64,000 nt of DNA. It comes from Neckera pumila. Its lineage: Eukaryota > Streptophyta > Bryopsida > Hypnales > Neckeraceae. Positions 24,619 through 37,541 of this stretch are shown one piece after another. Positions within the stretch are counted from its first letter, which is position 1; each line of letters opens with the position of its first letter. The position numbers and the translations under genes are program-made. The notes under the pieces were generated by a model that was given only the letters and a program-made list of their open reading frames with translations, was not told the DNA's origin and did no database searches. The stretch lies in contig OZ018410.1 of NCBI GenBank assembly GCA_963969595.1, forward strand, positions 26,602,913 through 26,666,912, written 5' to 3'.

Positions 24619-24826
24619 TGTGAGCTCCCAAATTGTCATTTGGGACTCTGGATCCTTTTTTTTTTTAAAATTTACAATTTAGAATAGGTAAAATTATACA
24701 AAAAGCCATAGAAAGAGTGTAGGACCAAAATAGGGTTGTACCATACCCATTATAGTATTTGGTCTAGTTTTGATTTTATACCTAAAACTTCCCTAAATCT
24801 CGCCTAGAAATAGAGTTTAAATCACA

Positions 24827-25029
24827 CACTACAACAGAAAGGGATGTTTTAAGTATAGTCCTAGTAGTATAGTCTTTTAAATGATGACCTTTAAATAAGG
24901 TTTTTAGTAAAATTTTACTGAAAAAATTGTCTTTTTAGTAAAATTATACTAAAAATCATACTTAAAGGTCATTACTTAAAAGACTATACTACTAGGACTA
25001 TACATAAAACACCCTTTTTTCTTATAGTG
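24827..25029. mobile_element. CACTA MITE with ACA target duplication
   Basis: The 203-bp element starts CACTACAACAGAAAGGGATG and ends, inverted, CACTATAAGAAAAAAGGGTG. Pairing continues through 'tatagtcctagtagtatagt' for more than 50 bp per arm. The 3-bp duplication ACA flanks it (24824-24826 and 25030-25032). CACTA ends with a 3-bp duplication define En/Spm-type elements. No coding capacity. Confidence 0.88.
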
Positions 25030-26554
25030 ACAAGATAACGGGATTTAGAGGATTTTAGTCACTTAGTTAGAAGGGCTAATTCTACTAGAAGGTGGCAATG
25101 CATGGCTAAATTGGTCCTAGGGATTCATAGTGAGCCATATGTCAGGTTCTAAGTTAGGTTTTGAATTCCCCTTTAGATCGACAAATTCCCCAAAATCCCA
25201 GTTGTTAGCATGCAGGAACCACTAAACTCAGAACAGGTCTGTAGAGGAATCTACAGTCCAAGAATGGTGTTCTAGGGTAAATTCCATGCCAAGAGTCGAA
25301 CGACGAAATCGATTCATCAAGATTCCCTCATCAGCAAAAGATTCCCGTGACATCAACCATTCAAGGAGACGGCCAATTTAGGCCTCCACTGACCAATTGT
25401 GCCAGGTATGGAAACACACCTCTACATCTTTTGCGAGGCTCCCTGAGAGGTTCTATGAAAATTCCCGGCACCTTCCGACTTGCAAAAGAACCTTTTCCGG
25501 GCGGTCAATCATTCTAATATCCAACGGAAATTTCTTGTAAATTACCCATGTTGCGGTAAAATCTCACTAAAAATTAGTATAGCTTGTTTTATGCTAATAA
25601 TGCGTTCCGATAAGTTTCGTGGCATTCCGAGAGCGACAGATACCCGCACCAACAAGATTCCTTTGGAATTAATCACGTCACAAGATCTCCACGATGTTGA
25701 CCGGCATTCCAAGGGCACACGACTTCGGAACAATGTCAACAAGGAGTCTTTTCCTACTCCCTTTTATCTTCCAGAGACCCTAAGCTAGTTAATTTTCTCA
25801 AAATAAGAAACCTCTAAGAGTTGGAATTTTACTACGATTGGGTTTTAAAACTAGATTAGCCTACAATGGGTTTTTGATCCCGGCACGGGGGGGAAGGTGG
25901 TCTTGGACTAAAAATGGTGTTTTGAATCCAACAGCATAGTCCATTTGACATTTGGACTTTATTTCCAAAAGTTAGGAGGTTGGTCCAGCATAGATGGTAG
26001 AAAGTGAAATTTTAGAATTAGAATGAAAATCTTTGAGGATGAGGATGAAAATCCAAGTTGATAAGGTTACTAGTAGGAATTTAGAGGGGGAAGTGAGCCC
26101 TTGAAAACCTATAAGAGGGCTCCACTTCCCTCTCTAAAATCACCCCCAATTCTTGTTTAAGGTCCGTAGGTCCGTGGGTCCAAGTCATTTTGGATATTTT
26201 GGCGTTTGAAGCCAAAAACCTCTATGGTGTTTTCGGAGCACTTTTGGCTCCTTTTAATGTTGTGTTTCAAGCTTTGAAGGTCCTTGGGGGTCCTTCTTTC
26301 TTGTCTTGTATACTCTTGGTGTGCTTACTCTTGTCCTTGGGTTGTAAGTTGAGAGCCCTTCGCTCTTTTGTGCGTTCTTGTAAACTAACTTGTGTGTCTT
26401 AAGTATCGTTGGTGTCTTGTACTAATCCTAAAGTCACCCCCCTCCATACATTGGCAATGCCGCTTTGGGGGGCCTTTAGCATGTAAAGTTATGTGTCACT
26501 CCGTGTCCTAATGTATTTTGTTCCCTTACTTACGTGTTTTTTACCTTCTTCTAA

Positions 26555-26850
26555 CATCTCTCTCGTTGTGTGGACCCCCCCCCTATGGTGGCGAAGCTTT
26601 GACTTCGTCACGTGCGTTCTTTACGTGTGTCCTTACCTCTGTCTAACCCTCACCTTGCTATGTGTACCCCCCTCCAGGACGACGAAGCTCTAACTGTGAG
26701 ATCTAGGAAATGTTGGCAGTTTTTATGGTTACCCTCGGGATGGCGAAGCTCTGATTACAGGGTCTAGAAGAGTTTGGCATTTTTTATGGTCATCCGTGGA
26801 ACGGCAAAGCTTTGATTATAGGGTCTAGAAAAGTTTGGCATTTTTTACAA
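26555..26850. repeat. Degenerate tandem repeat of about 65 bp
   Basis: Units carry 'gcgaagct(c/t)tgattacagggtctagaagagtttggca' with variation. Two good copies lie at 26735-26845 and earlier diverged ones at 26575-26735. At 27120-27300 another degenerate repeat, 'agatcagaagaacggaacga', is seen. Both lie in the LTR-like region and have no coding meaning. Confidence 0.5.
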
Positions 26851-28169
26851 AATTCCAAACATCTTTCTACCTTAGTGTCCAAATATCCACGTGAGGATAT
26901 TATCGTTAGTGTCCAAATATCCAAGAGTCTTGAAAACCGTTTGAATCCGTACAATCGTCCGCCGGTGGGGATACTAGAAACCGATATATCCCCTAAGGTA
27001 GTCATAGAGTTTTTTTTTTTTTTTTAAGTCCAAAGGTGCTTGGAAACCCTACCCCGAGTTCAAGTTTTTTTTTAGTTCCAACCAAAGAAGAAAAAATCAG
27101 TAGAATAAGCCAACAAGCCGGAGGTCTGGATCAGAAGAATGATACGACTATGCCGAGGCCAGATTAGAAGAACGGAACGACCAAGTTGGGGGTCCAAGTT
27201 GGGGGTCTAGATCAGAAGAACGAGACGACCAGCTGGGGTCTAGATCAAAAGATGAGATGACCAGTCAAGGCCAGATCAAAAGAACGGAACGGCCAGCCTT
27301 GGGCAGTCTAGGGGCTCGAGAGCCGGGGGGTAATCTAGGGTGCTCAGAGAGCCAGGGTAGTCCAGGGGCTTGGGGTTCGGTTACACAAAAATTTAGATTT
27401 TAAAGAAAAAAAGACTACTCCAAAGTCCAAAGTTTGGGTGGGGAGTCGGGCTTGTTTTTAAAACCAAAAATTGACAAGAGAAACTATTGGAAGAATGAAG
27501 GAAGAAAACTTGTGAAGAAAGGGAAAAGAAGAGAAAAGATGGGGTTCGGTCCTGGCTAAGCTCCACGTAGGATAATTGTCCATCCAACCCCTACAAAACC
27601 ACGCAAAGATAGAAGGAGAAGGAAAGGAGGGGATGGCTATATGGGTGACGTAGGAGAGAGGCAATAAATAGTGTGCTAGCTAGATTGACTGGGTGGAATA
27701 GGAGAAATAAGAAAAGAAGCATTGGTAGCCGTTAAAGGAGGATGGGAGGATGACGATGTAAAAACTTTGTAAGAGACTAGTGAACGTATTTATACCTTTT
27801 AGTTGTCAAGGTTGGTAGTATAAGGTCGCCATCAAAACATTTGGTGGAATAGTTCCAGAGTTGAAGAAGGGGAGGAAAAGAAAAGGAGGCTAAAGGGAGA
27901 AAGAAGAAAATTAGATCAAAACCAATTGTAAATCTCCAATCTTAAGCCGTGGGCATTACTGAAAAGCAAATAAAGGATTACGATGGAAAATGAGGATGCG
28001 TACGTGGACGTGGACATGGTTGTCTCTAACACCGGCAATGATGAGGTAAGTCATTAAGCTAATCCTTGATGTTCTTTTCCTAATTTCCTCTGGATTTTTT
28101 TTTATTAGCCTTTAATCCGAGTTAACGAGTAGAGATTAGTGACAATTAGCAGTTCAGATTCAAAAGTAG

Positions 28170-28850
28170 AAATTAGGAGGAAATCAAGAGATGAAAAGTC
28201 CAATTAGGGCTAATTTTGAAGAAATTAATTTAGGAATTAAAATTTAGAATTAGAATTAGAGGATTAATTTGAAAGGTTAATTTAGAGGTGCAAATTAAGC
28301 ATGAATTAGGACGTAAAACGTGGGAAACTGGGAATTTAGTTTAGAGGTTAAAACTTAGAATTAAATTTAGGAAGCAAAAATATAGAATTAAATTAGAGGT
28401 TAAAAATTAAGAGTTAAAAAGCTTAGAGTAAATTTAGGGATTAAAACCGAGAGGTAATTTAGAAGTCAAAACTTTAGAATAACATTTAGAAGTTAAAAGA
28501 TTAGAGTAATATTTAGAAGATAGAATTTAGGAGTTAAAATTTAGAAGTAATTTTAGAAGTAAAAACTTAAAATTAATTTGGAAGTTAGAAATTTGGAATA
28601 AAAATCTAGACGGTAGAAATTTAGAGTAATATTTTGAAGTTAGAAAATTAGTTAAAAAATGTAGAAGTAAAAAGAAAAGTCAAAATTTAGGGTTAAAGTA
28701 GAAGGGTAAAAATTTGAGGTTAAAAGTCAAAAGCTAAAAGAAAAATTAAAGTAGAAGTAAAAATCCTAGAATCAAGGTAGAATACTAGAACTAGTTAAAG
28801 GTTAAAACATAGAAGTTCATGTAGAAGGTTAAAAGTCACAAACCAATTGG
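28170..28850. repeat. Purine-rich low-complexity tract of TTAGAAGTTAAAA-type words
   Basis: A long run of varied units such as 'tttagaagttaaaa' and 'ttagaattaaa'. A similar tract lies at 42785-43020 in the related LTR-like element. It behaves as a fast-changing tandem-like region with no coding potential. Confidence 0.5.
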
Positions 28851-29174
28851 GATAGTCAATGAGTGGGAAATAAGCGGGAAACACCATGGAAGGGATATAG
28901 GATAGGTGAAGTGTCCGGAGAAGTTGTTTTCCTTTATTACCTAGGTTGGCCTTTTGGATCAGCAACTAGTTTGTAAAATCCTTGCACACAAATTATAGCT
29001 ACCCCTACTGCCATCCACAAAACTAGGAAACATTAGCAAGATCCATTGCTTGGAAGGCACTGTGGACTACGCTCGTAACACCCGTACATTTGAACATAGC
29101 ACTTGGATAAAAGGCTAGAACCGGGACAATGTCTACGTTATTACCAAGGGTGGGTAATAAAGCTCCCATAGAGG

Positions 29175-29950
29175 CCCCTCGGGGGTCGACGCTCTTGCAC
29201 ATTGACAGAAACTTTGTATTTCATAGAAAAAGAAACTACAATTGAATATGAAAAAAAACGGGAAGGGATTTGGTCTCCCCCCCCTGGCCGAATCAAATGC
29301 TCAAGCTGGTCTTCTCAATGGGACCCCTCTCGGTACCAAGAGGCCCCTCGCAATGTCGGCGCTCTTATCACATTGACAGAAACTTTGAAATCCAATACAA
29401 TAAACTACAAACCTAAAACAAAAAAAATGGGGAGGGATTTGGTCTCCCTTCCCTGGCCGAATCAAATGCTCATGCTAGTCTGCTCGGAGGGACCCCTCTT
29501 GGCACCGAGAGGCCCCTCCCAAGGTCGGTGCTCTTGTCACATTGACAGAAACTTCAAAATCCAATACAATAAACTACAGACCTAAAACAAAAAAAATGGG
29601 GAGGGATTTGGTCTCCACTCCTCGTCCTCCATGAATGCTGAAGTTGGTCTCTTGGACGGGACCCCTCTCGGCACCGCGAGTCCCCTCGCAACGTCGGCGC
29701 TCTTATCTCATTGATAGAAACTTTCTAATTTGTAAAAAAGAAACTACAGATTGAATAATAAAAAAAAAATGGAGAGATTTGGTCTTCTCCCCTGGCTGGA
29801 TTAAATGCTCATGCTGGTCTGCTCAAAGGGCCCCCTCTCGGCACCGAGAGGCCCCTCCCAAGGTTGGCGCTCTTATTACATTGACAAAAACTTTCTATTT
29901 TTAAAAAAAAACTACAGATCTAAAATTTAAAAAATGGGGAGGGATTTGGT
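29175..29950. repeat. 171-bp tandem repeat, about 4.5 units
   Basis: Landmarks such as 'gctctt(a/g)' followed by 'cattgacagaaactt' recur at about 29190, 29361, 29530, 29699 and 29870, a period of 169-172 bp. Each unit includes 'ggagggatttggtct', a run of A, and the near-palindrome GGGACCCCTCTCGGTACC...GAGGCCCCT. A 127-residue reading frame across two units is a product of the repeat and not a gene. Confidence 0.85.
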
Positions 29951-32166
29951 TTTCTTCCCCCAATCTTTCTTGAATGCTCTAGGTGGCAACCTAAGCTTAG
30001 GTCCGTGCGGTCAAATGAATAAGATTGTTGTAAACCCTAAAAATCTGAAAGCTTGGATACTAATTTCATACCTCCTCAGTTGACAGCGGGAGCTCAATTA
30101 AAGGCTCGTCGACACCTCCTTGGCCAAGCTGGCCGCGCTGCGATCTCAAATTCAATTCCTCCATCTAGAGCTCTTTGATGCAAACACTTTTTTTCAAAAT
30201 GGAAGTGAGAATCACGGAGAGCATGAATTCTGCCTCAAATCACAAATCAAGATTCAAGAGTTCAAACAAGAAGTACATTGCCGTTTGGTTTAAAAGCATA
30301 CGTTTTGAAGGTGAAGAGCGGAGGGAGTCCAAAGTTTTGTCAGAGGTTGAAGGAGGAAGGGGAAGAGGGCCTTCGGTGTCTCAAGATAGGAGAACTGGAG
30401 TTTTGTGGGACAGTTGCAGGGCAACTGTGGTTTCGGGAGGGTTTGCATTGGGGTGGCCGGCCGGGTTGGGTCGAGTTCAGGAAGGTCGGGTTTCAAAGGG
30501 TCAGATTCAGGAGGGTTGGGGTTGGTAAGTTGGGTTTGCCGGAGTTGGCGGATTGGAGAGATTGAGTTTGGGAGGTCCACTTTGGTCGGTCCTGCTCGGT
30601 TGGTTTTGGTCTGTTCGTCTAGATTGGTCGGGTTGGGTCAGTATTTTGGATTCCAGTGCGTCGAGAGGGTTGTGTTGGTTTCTTCTTTGGTTTCAGGTAC
30701 GATATAGACGTTAATCTACCTCTTCAATGGGTGTATTGCCTTTGAAATGGATGTTTGTTAATAGAGTTCCTATTGAACGTCTACGTGTAATTTCTGGCAT
30801 ATCCGGATGGACCCTACAATACAATGTGGATTTAACTTCACTTTCCTAGGATATTACTAATTTTTTTATATAGTTCCAAGTCATAATGGGAACTACACTT
30901 TGAATCTCAAAGAAGAAGAATCCAGCATGAGGTACTCCATTGTAATGGATAAGAGTACATATGAGGGATCCATTTGGTAGTCCAATGTATGTTCTACCCC
31001 CTGGCTCTCTTATAAGTCGGAAAAATGTATCGTAAAGGTTCAATAAATCTGGGAATAGGTGCTTCTAAAATTATTGTCGTAGCACAGAAAGCACAAAATC
31101 CTTCTCTAAGGCATTAATGGACCCTAAAGTGACTCGTGTATCGTTCCGTAGAGATCTTGGTGTAATTCTCCTAAATGGCCGGAATGAAGTGAATTGATAT
31201 CCCAAAACCAACCCCAAGTACTAGTCTAGACTGGGTCCAGTTCCAGTAATCCGGAACTGGAAACTCCTTTCCCAATTATATATCCGGTCTAGAGTATGTA
31301 ACTATATGCAATAAATTTGAGTTTAACCTCTGGACCAAGAGGGATCTGCAACTTTGGACTTTAGGAAGGAAGCTTAACTCCTACCCTCCGAGTTTTAACG
31401 TGTCAGAAGATCCACGATATAAACTTGAAAAGAAAACTTTGACAAGAACAACAAGAAAGAGACCGTCCTCACAACTAAACCGGATGGGCTACGCAGGCTA
31501 GCAGGTCACGCAAGAAAGTCTGGATTCTCCTAACAATTACTACAATGACAGACTACAGGACAATCCACGGCCTAGGTAGAGAAGGGGCGTCAAGAATAAA
31601 TGGGAGAGTTATAATACTTCTTGACAAAAGCAGCTTCTTGACAAAAGCTAGCTCTAATCCTCGTAAGGAAATCCTATTGTATCCTGTCTAACACACAATC
31701 TCTCCAGGGATCGGATACTTCATGTATCCAGGTTTCACTTCCTCCTTATCCAAATCTGCACTATCTCATTGCTCTCACAATAACACGGACAAGTGCTAAA
31801 AGGTACAGTTCACAATTGTGAATTGAAAAACTCCAATGGCATTTGCAGAAAGTTGGGAATACAAAGTATGAAAAATGCTACCCGGATCAAACCTAAAATC
31901 CGCCTTTAAATACTAAACTATACCTCAAACTCAAAAAGTGCATAAGGCTAAATACAGCCAATGGAATGACACGTTTCATTCCTAACTTCGTGTCTAATTT
32001 AGATAACTTAAGCTATAGTCAAAAAAGCTTCCACTAAAAGTGGATCTTAGATCCTAAAAATCCGGAATCAACTTGAGTCCTAACTCCTTCTAAACTAAAA
32101 ATATACCTACACATCTACTTGTCAAATTTAGGCATGCAGCCCTACAGTCACTGTCAGAACCTTCAC
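29951..32166. other. Non-coding DNA between the 171-bp repeat and the minus-strand reading frame
   Basis: No gene recognised. The part at 30430-30640 is rich in GGGTTGG/GGTTTGG words and yields short reading frames on both strands without family features. The part from 31000 to 32160 presumably holds the 3' side of the mobile-element-like unit encoded at 32167-34326, but no terminal repeats were identified. Confidence 0.35.
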
Positions 32167-34326
32167 CTACTTTCTAATCTTCTTAACTGGAGAAAACCCC
32201 GCCTTTACTGGTCCCTTCCGGGTCAAAGGCTTCTTTCCGATCTGCGACCTGGCAGTCTGTTTAGACCGGACTTTGGCCTTCTCTCTGGCCGCTTTCGCCT
32301 TTGTCGCTCGGATCTTTGCCAAGGCCTGGTTGGGATCCGAATAAGGTTCAGAATCCTGGTCGGACTCGGATTCCTCTTCATCATAGTTGGAATCATCTTC
32401 TTCTTCCTCCTCCACCTAAGCCTTGGTGAATTTCTTCTTGGCCAACTGGGGTTCATGAACCTTTCTCTTATGCGGGACTGGAGCAGGCCTTGCTACCTTG
32501 CTCTGAGGTGTTGCATCTCCTCCAGCCGGTTTCCTAATTAGGCCCTTACTCGGTGAGTCGGATGAAGTGCCGCGACCGGCTTCAGTCTCTGTCTTCACCA
32601 CGGACTGCATCAGGGTCATCATCTTTCTTGCATCTCCAAACTGCACCTTCTTTCCGGGAGTCTTGGGAGAAGACTTGGAGGGTGAGAGGGCACTGATCTG
32701 CTTTGCCTTGGCACTCTCCTCTGGAATGGACCCTCCTGGTCCGGTTGCCGGTTCCGGTCCTTGTGCCTTTGCTGGATTTGGTCCCGTTACCTTCGTGATC
32801 TCCAAATCATCCTCCAGATCTGGGTCGGTGACTTTGGTGCTCTCCACCTCAGTATGCTGCACCTAACTTGTCCTGGCTTCCTGGTGCTCCTCGGGTACAA
32901 GTAGGTTTGGTTGCTCGTGAGAAGTCTCACCTTTACCCTTGTCTTCTGCTGTTGACTGCTGAACTAGTTCGTGATCCGGTTCCGGTCTCGGTGTAGGATC
33001 ACTGTGAGGGTTTACCTCGCGCATCACTTCTCGCAGCTGCTCCAGTGTGGACTCCATCTTCTTGTGATAAGTTATCATTGCCAGTATGAGCTTCTGATGC
33101 AGCTGTCGTCCCTCCACCATTACTTGTTGGTCAAACAAGTGAGCCTTGTTGACAACTTCACCCGGATGGGTGATGAATTCCCGGATTCGGGAAATGGTGT
33201 CTCGCGTCTGCTTAGAGAACGTTTTCTCCTTCTCCACCTCTTCTGTTTTCTGGCACAACTCCTGTTTAAGAGTGGCCACTTGGCCGGAAAGCTTTGCCAA
33301 TTCTTCCTTGTTTTCATTCTTCTCATTCTCTCGGGTAAGCCGTATTACCCTGGTTAAGGCTTGAGCTAGGTGGATGACTCCCACTGTGGTGCAGATGGTC
33401 TGCATTGCCCCTCGCACTATCGTGTATCGGTTCCTAAAGTCGCTCAATTCTCGGGTGATTCTCTCTAGCGGCTCGTCTCTCCAAACCGGATCGGTATCCT
33501 TGATCTGTTCTTTCTCTATCTGACCCTTTCCTCTCGTTTTCTCACCCTTATCATCATCCTCACTCTCATCCTCATCGTCCTCAGACTCGCTCTGCTCATC
33601 CTCATTATCTCCCTCATCTGAGGACTCTTCCTCATTTCCGGGCTCAAGATTTAAGTCCGGAACTTCAAACTCTACCAGGGCTGCAGCGGCCTCATACTCT
33701 ACCTCTTCCTCTTTTGTCATCACCTCCTCAAAATAATATAGGTGATACATGAACGGACAGATGGCGGAAGGCTTGGCCTTCCCTACATTATTCACCATTT
33801 TCAGTACTTGGTCCTGGATGACCAATCCCCAATCTACTTTCCGGTCTCCAGACAATGCGCCAAATATTGTGTTGGCTAATGTCAGAGAAACTCGGCTTGG
33901 CCTTTCCGGGTTGAGAATAGCCAAGACATAATGTAACAACCGCTTCTCTCTCTGATTGATACAGTCGGTGACTGAGAACCCGTCTTTTTTACTAATTGGA
34001 TTTCAGAACTTACCCACCGTATACTTGTGTTTCCAGGATGCACTTCCTTCGCCTTCCTGGTCAAATACATAGACCTTCCTTCACATGTCTGCCATCCATC
34101 GCTTGGGCTTTGTACGGATTGTGGTCGCGGTGCGAGTTGGCGCTTCAGGCCTCAATTCCGCCACTATTGCTTCACTTCTGAAGTCCCACAGTCGGATTAG
34201 GAACCCAGCGCACCCCATCTGCTCCAAGTCTTCCTTCAGCTCCACCATCTCCTTCTCCTCCTTGGGCAATCGTGGCGTCATATACCGGAGCGAGATGGTG
34301 GCTCCCCCGCTCTGACTTGCGGCCAT
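32167..34326 (-). pseudogene. 719-codon reading frame of unknown function with four nonsense codons
   Basis: A single minus-strand frame runs from ATG at 34326 to a stop at 32167 and is cut by TGA at 34081-34083, TGA at 34003-34005, TAG at 32863-32865 and TAG at 32416-32418. All pieces share one frame, and both TAGs read as CAG with one C-to-T change. The N-terminal part is globular (GCAGFLIRLWDF; RLLHYVLAILNPERP; CPFMYHLYYFEEV). A long acidic stretch rich in Glu, Asp and Ser follows, then a coiled-coil-like region (ELAKLSGQVATLKQELCQKT), then a Pro/Lys/Arg-rich tail with basic patches and a second acidic run. No catalytic domain is visible. The layout could be the structural (gag-like) protein of a retroelement or another transposon-borne protein. 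I do not recognise the family. Confidence 0.6.
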
Positions 34327-35235
34327 CTCTCTTCTCGTTAGGATGCGGCCGATCTACTCTCGGGAATCGGAAAACGAGTGGTCCTCACAGCTCTCTCTCT
34401 CTCCCCCTCTCAACTGTGCAAGCACTAACGCTAAGTTGGGATGCTAACAAACCTCTCTCTTGCAATCAATGTCCCTCAAGCACTCTCGTCCACAGTCTGT
34501 CAACTCAAAACCCAATACTGTTGCACAAACTGGAAACCAGTAATGGTGCACGTTGCTACAACTTTCAGTCAGGGCAGGAAATCGTAAGTGACCAGTCTTT
34601 GGACAGATAGGGTCTAAGAGAGCCAATCCCAGCTGCTCTTAATGATTCCCCTAATCTAGACTTTGCCCGTTAAACTTGCCCGTTTAGGATTCCCGTTAAC
34701 TAATGATTAGAACGTTCCCGTAGTTCCCTAGGGTTAAGTAGGTCACCGTTGGATGCCGGTTCCTGTTACCCCTTTCCTGATCTGGTCTAGGCGAATTCGA
34801 ACTCCGGTTCCTTGTTTCTGGTACATTCGGTTAGCCTTTACATCGATTCCTGATCAGTCCACTTCCGGTTTCCGGTTCTAAACATTAGACGATCTATAAC
34901 TATCTTAAAATTGAAAAAATTTATTGCTAAGAAGAATATTATTCCTTCATTTATATTTTAATATAGTAAAAGTGGATTTTCATGTTCCGACAATTATCAT
35001 CCATTTACATTGATGTATATTGACACAACCGTCGCATTCATTTGGCCTTCAATATGAACTCTGAAATGGGAAAGTAAATAATATGTTGGCAGCTAGTATT
35101 GTCCTTTGTTGAGCTTGACATATTCTGTCACCATTGTAACATAAGCGTAGCCGTCACACTCGATTTTTCAATTTGAATGAGTGCTTTGTTAAAGCATACT
35201 ATTTCACAAGTTTCCAAATCTCCTAATCCTTCCGT
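34327..35235. other. Non-coding DNA upstream of the minus-strand reading frame
   Basis: No gene recognised. The part at 34740-34880 repeats 'ccggttcc' words, which also occur at 31240-31265 on the other side of the reading frame, but I could not support a terminal-repeat pair. Confidence 0.35.
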
Positions 35236-35284
35236 TACTATAAGAAACACAGGATTTTTTTGATGTCCAAACTATGACAGGGAA

Positions 35285-35800
35285 CGTCCCGGTTGACGTT
35301 TTTCTACATCTACATAGACATCCAAAAAATTGCGTCCGTGCGGATGTGCCAAAAACATCAAAAATTTGGCCTGACATCACATGTTTTACCACAGACATCA
35401 CAAAAAACATTGGTCAATGGGGTCCTAAAAATCAGCCAAGTGGCTGCCACCTGGGCGCCACGTGAGGGCGGGCAGCCAGCTTGACAAATTTTTCATCCAT
35501 TATCCATTGATGATGTGTCCTCTGACATACAGGCCGAACTAGGATGACGTGGCACCCAGAGTTGCTGACGTGGCATTTTCAAAAGTGGTCTCTGGCGTCA
35601 TCGGAGAATTTCAATGATGTTTTGTAGGACATCAGCATAGACGTCCGAACGTCTTAAAAAACGTCAAGGAGGACACATCATGCTTCTCATGATGCTCACC
35701 TCCGTGCATGTGGCGTTCACTTAGACGTGTTTTTGATAACATACACCGTCATCAGAGATGTCTAGCTCAACGTGACAAATGTCAACATAGAAGTCCAGAT
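35285..35800. repeat. Subterminal GACGT/GACATC repeats of CACTA-2
   Basis: Words such as 'gacgtt', 'gacatc', 'gacgtcc' and 'gatgtc' recur densely in both orientations. The corresponding CACTA-1 regions are 57245-57940 and 60890-61140. In known CACTA elements, clustered short subterminal repeats are transposase-binding sites; that role here is an inference. Confidence 0.6.
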
Positions 35801-37271
35801 TTATCATATATATCTCTTGCAACCTTTAGTATGATGTTAATATGGAGAGTCATACGTGTCCTGTATAATGCGCATGTGTATTTTGCAATGTCCAATACAA
35901 CATGCCATACACCGTACATAGTACACCATATATAATATACTATATACAATATGCCATACATAATACACCATACACCATACATATATGCCATACAAAATAT
36001 ACCATATTTGGCAATTATATCACATGGCTTGAAAGGCCACTTGATGTGATTATATAGCGAAGAGAAGATTGGCTCTTTATACAAATGGGGTGGTAAGAAA
36101 GAAGACAAACCATATGGAATAATTACAACTCAAAAATCAAGTTTCAACGAGGCAACACGTAGATGTCTTGCAAGACATCAGGAGGATAGAGTGGATTGTT
36201 GTGAGCTCCGAATTCATCACTTGGGACTTATAGTTTTCTTTTTTTCGTTATTGTACAATTTAAGTCGTAAAAAGATACAAAAAGACCAAAAAAGTGTGAA
36301 AGACCAAACTAGAGTTGTTACATACCCATGTAGCCTTTGGTCAATAATAGGATTTTTTTTCCCTAATAGATCCCTAACTTCCGTTTGTAAATAGGTTAGA
36401 AACCAGGAAGTAGCGAGAATACAAAGGTTTGAGGGTTCTTACCCAAAATAGACTAAAATGCTATGCATGTGACTCTACCTGGCTAAAAGTGGTCCAAGGG
36501 AAGTCTAGATGAGTCATAGGATAGATTCCCCCGGAGAGGTTTCAGTTTTCCCATCCAACTGTTGAAATAGTAGAAATCCCAAATGTTAGTCTGCAGGAGT
36601 TATTTTCTCAAGATGGACCAGCGAAGGAATCTGCGACTGTCGGATTGTGCTCTTGGTTCGGAAACATGTCAGGAGGTCAAAAGCGGTATCCATCCGCCAA
36701 GATTCCTGCAAAACTCACCCAAGCTCTCCACATGCTATAAACTAAAAATTTGAACATTGCAACTAAAAAGGAAGATGAAATACAAGAGAAGATCACTAGT
36801 AGATAGATTAGGGGAAATCTCAACTAACAATTTGGACCATTGAGAGAAGAAGTATAAGAGTAAAAAAGAGTGTGCCCTCGAGGTGTAAGAACAAGATCAA
36901 GGTGTAAGAGCTTTGAAGGCCATAGTGTAAGAATGAAGTCAACGCGTAAGAGCTTTGGAAGGCCATGGTGTAAGGGGAGTAAGAACGAAGTCAATGTATA
37001 AGATCTTTGGAAAAGCAAAGTTGTTTGGTGTAAGAGTAGTGTAGAAAAAAGGAAAAGGAGGAAGGGAAAGAAGAAAAAAATCCTGCTACATCTACCAAAC
37101 CTTTCTAAAATCTTCTTTAATTCAAGAATCACTCAAAAAGCCGAGAATTCAAAAGGAGGGGACATGGCCGAGGAGGGGAATCTCGACCATCTCATCCAAG
37201 AGCTTCAATACGAGGTGGGCCACTAAAAACCCCACTCTCCTTTATTAAATCTTGTCTTAATTAGCGTAATT

Positions 37272-37541
37272 TATTGTAAGAAGAATACAAAGGCTTTGTA
37301 TTCCAATGAAAAGAGGACACAAACAAGTACAAGGAAGAAGTGAAAAATCCAAGCAAGGGGTTGCCCTCTTATACTACTCTACTAACAAGTGCCATGACTA
37401 ACCTTATGGGTTATATCAACATAGAAGGTTGCCCCTCTCTAATATCACACTGTCCCTCTCTAATATCACGATGTCCCTCTCTAATAACACCTTGGTTGGC
37501 TACAAACAACTCCTAACTAAAGTCATTCTCTAACTTCAACA
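37272..37541 (-). repeat. 3' LTR of the copia element
   Basis: About 270 bp. On the plus strand it runs from 'tattgtaagaag' to 'ctaacttcaaca'. It differs from the other LTR at only a handful of positions. It contains three copies of 'cctctctaat(a/c)ac' around 37435-37490. Confidence 0.9.

Larger units (their letters stand above)
24619..29170 (+). mobile_element. Diverged LTR-like repeat, related to 36200-43420
   Basis: The start TGTGAGCTCC and the following 250 bp ('gggact', 'tacaaaaag', 'catacccat', 'ggtc') resemble 36200-36450. The end 'ttaccaagggtgggtaataa...gctcccata' resembles the end of the other copy, 'ttaccaaaggtcggtaaata...gcgcccaca'. The interior is far longer than in that copy and holds other repeats, including a CACTA MITE. 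No matching 5-bp flanks were found. Near 27980-28050 an ATG-led segment ends at a donor-like GAGGTAAGT, a parallel to the ATG-led segment at 37164-37218 in the other copy. The limits are uncertain. Confidence 0.4.

Noticed and set aside
29202..29585. 127-residue reading frame
   Set aside because: It spans two units of the 171-bp tandem repeat and repeats itself accordingly; no family features.
30175..30710. Overlapping Gly/Trp-rich and Pro-rich frames on both strands
   Set aside because: They arise from GGGTTGG-type low-complexity sequence; none has a recognisable domain.
35880..36010. Possible regulatory AT-rich 'accatacataatac' block as a promoter
   Set aside because: The same block occurs in CACTA-1 (58050-58170), so it is part of the transposon and not a gene-specific promoter.
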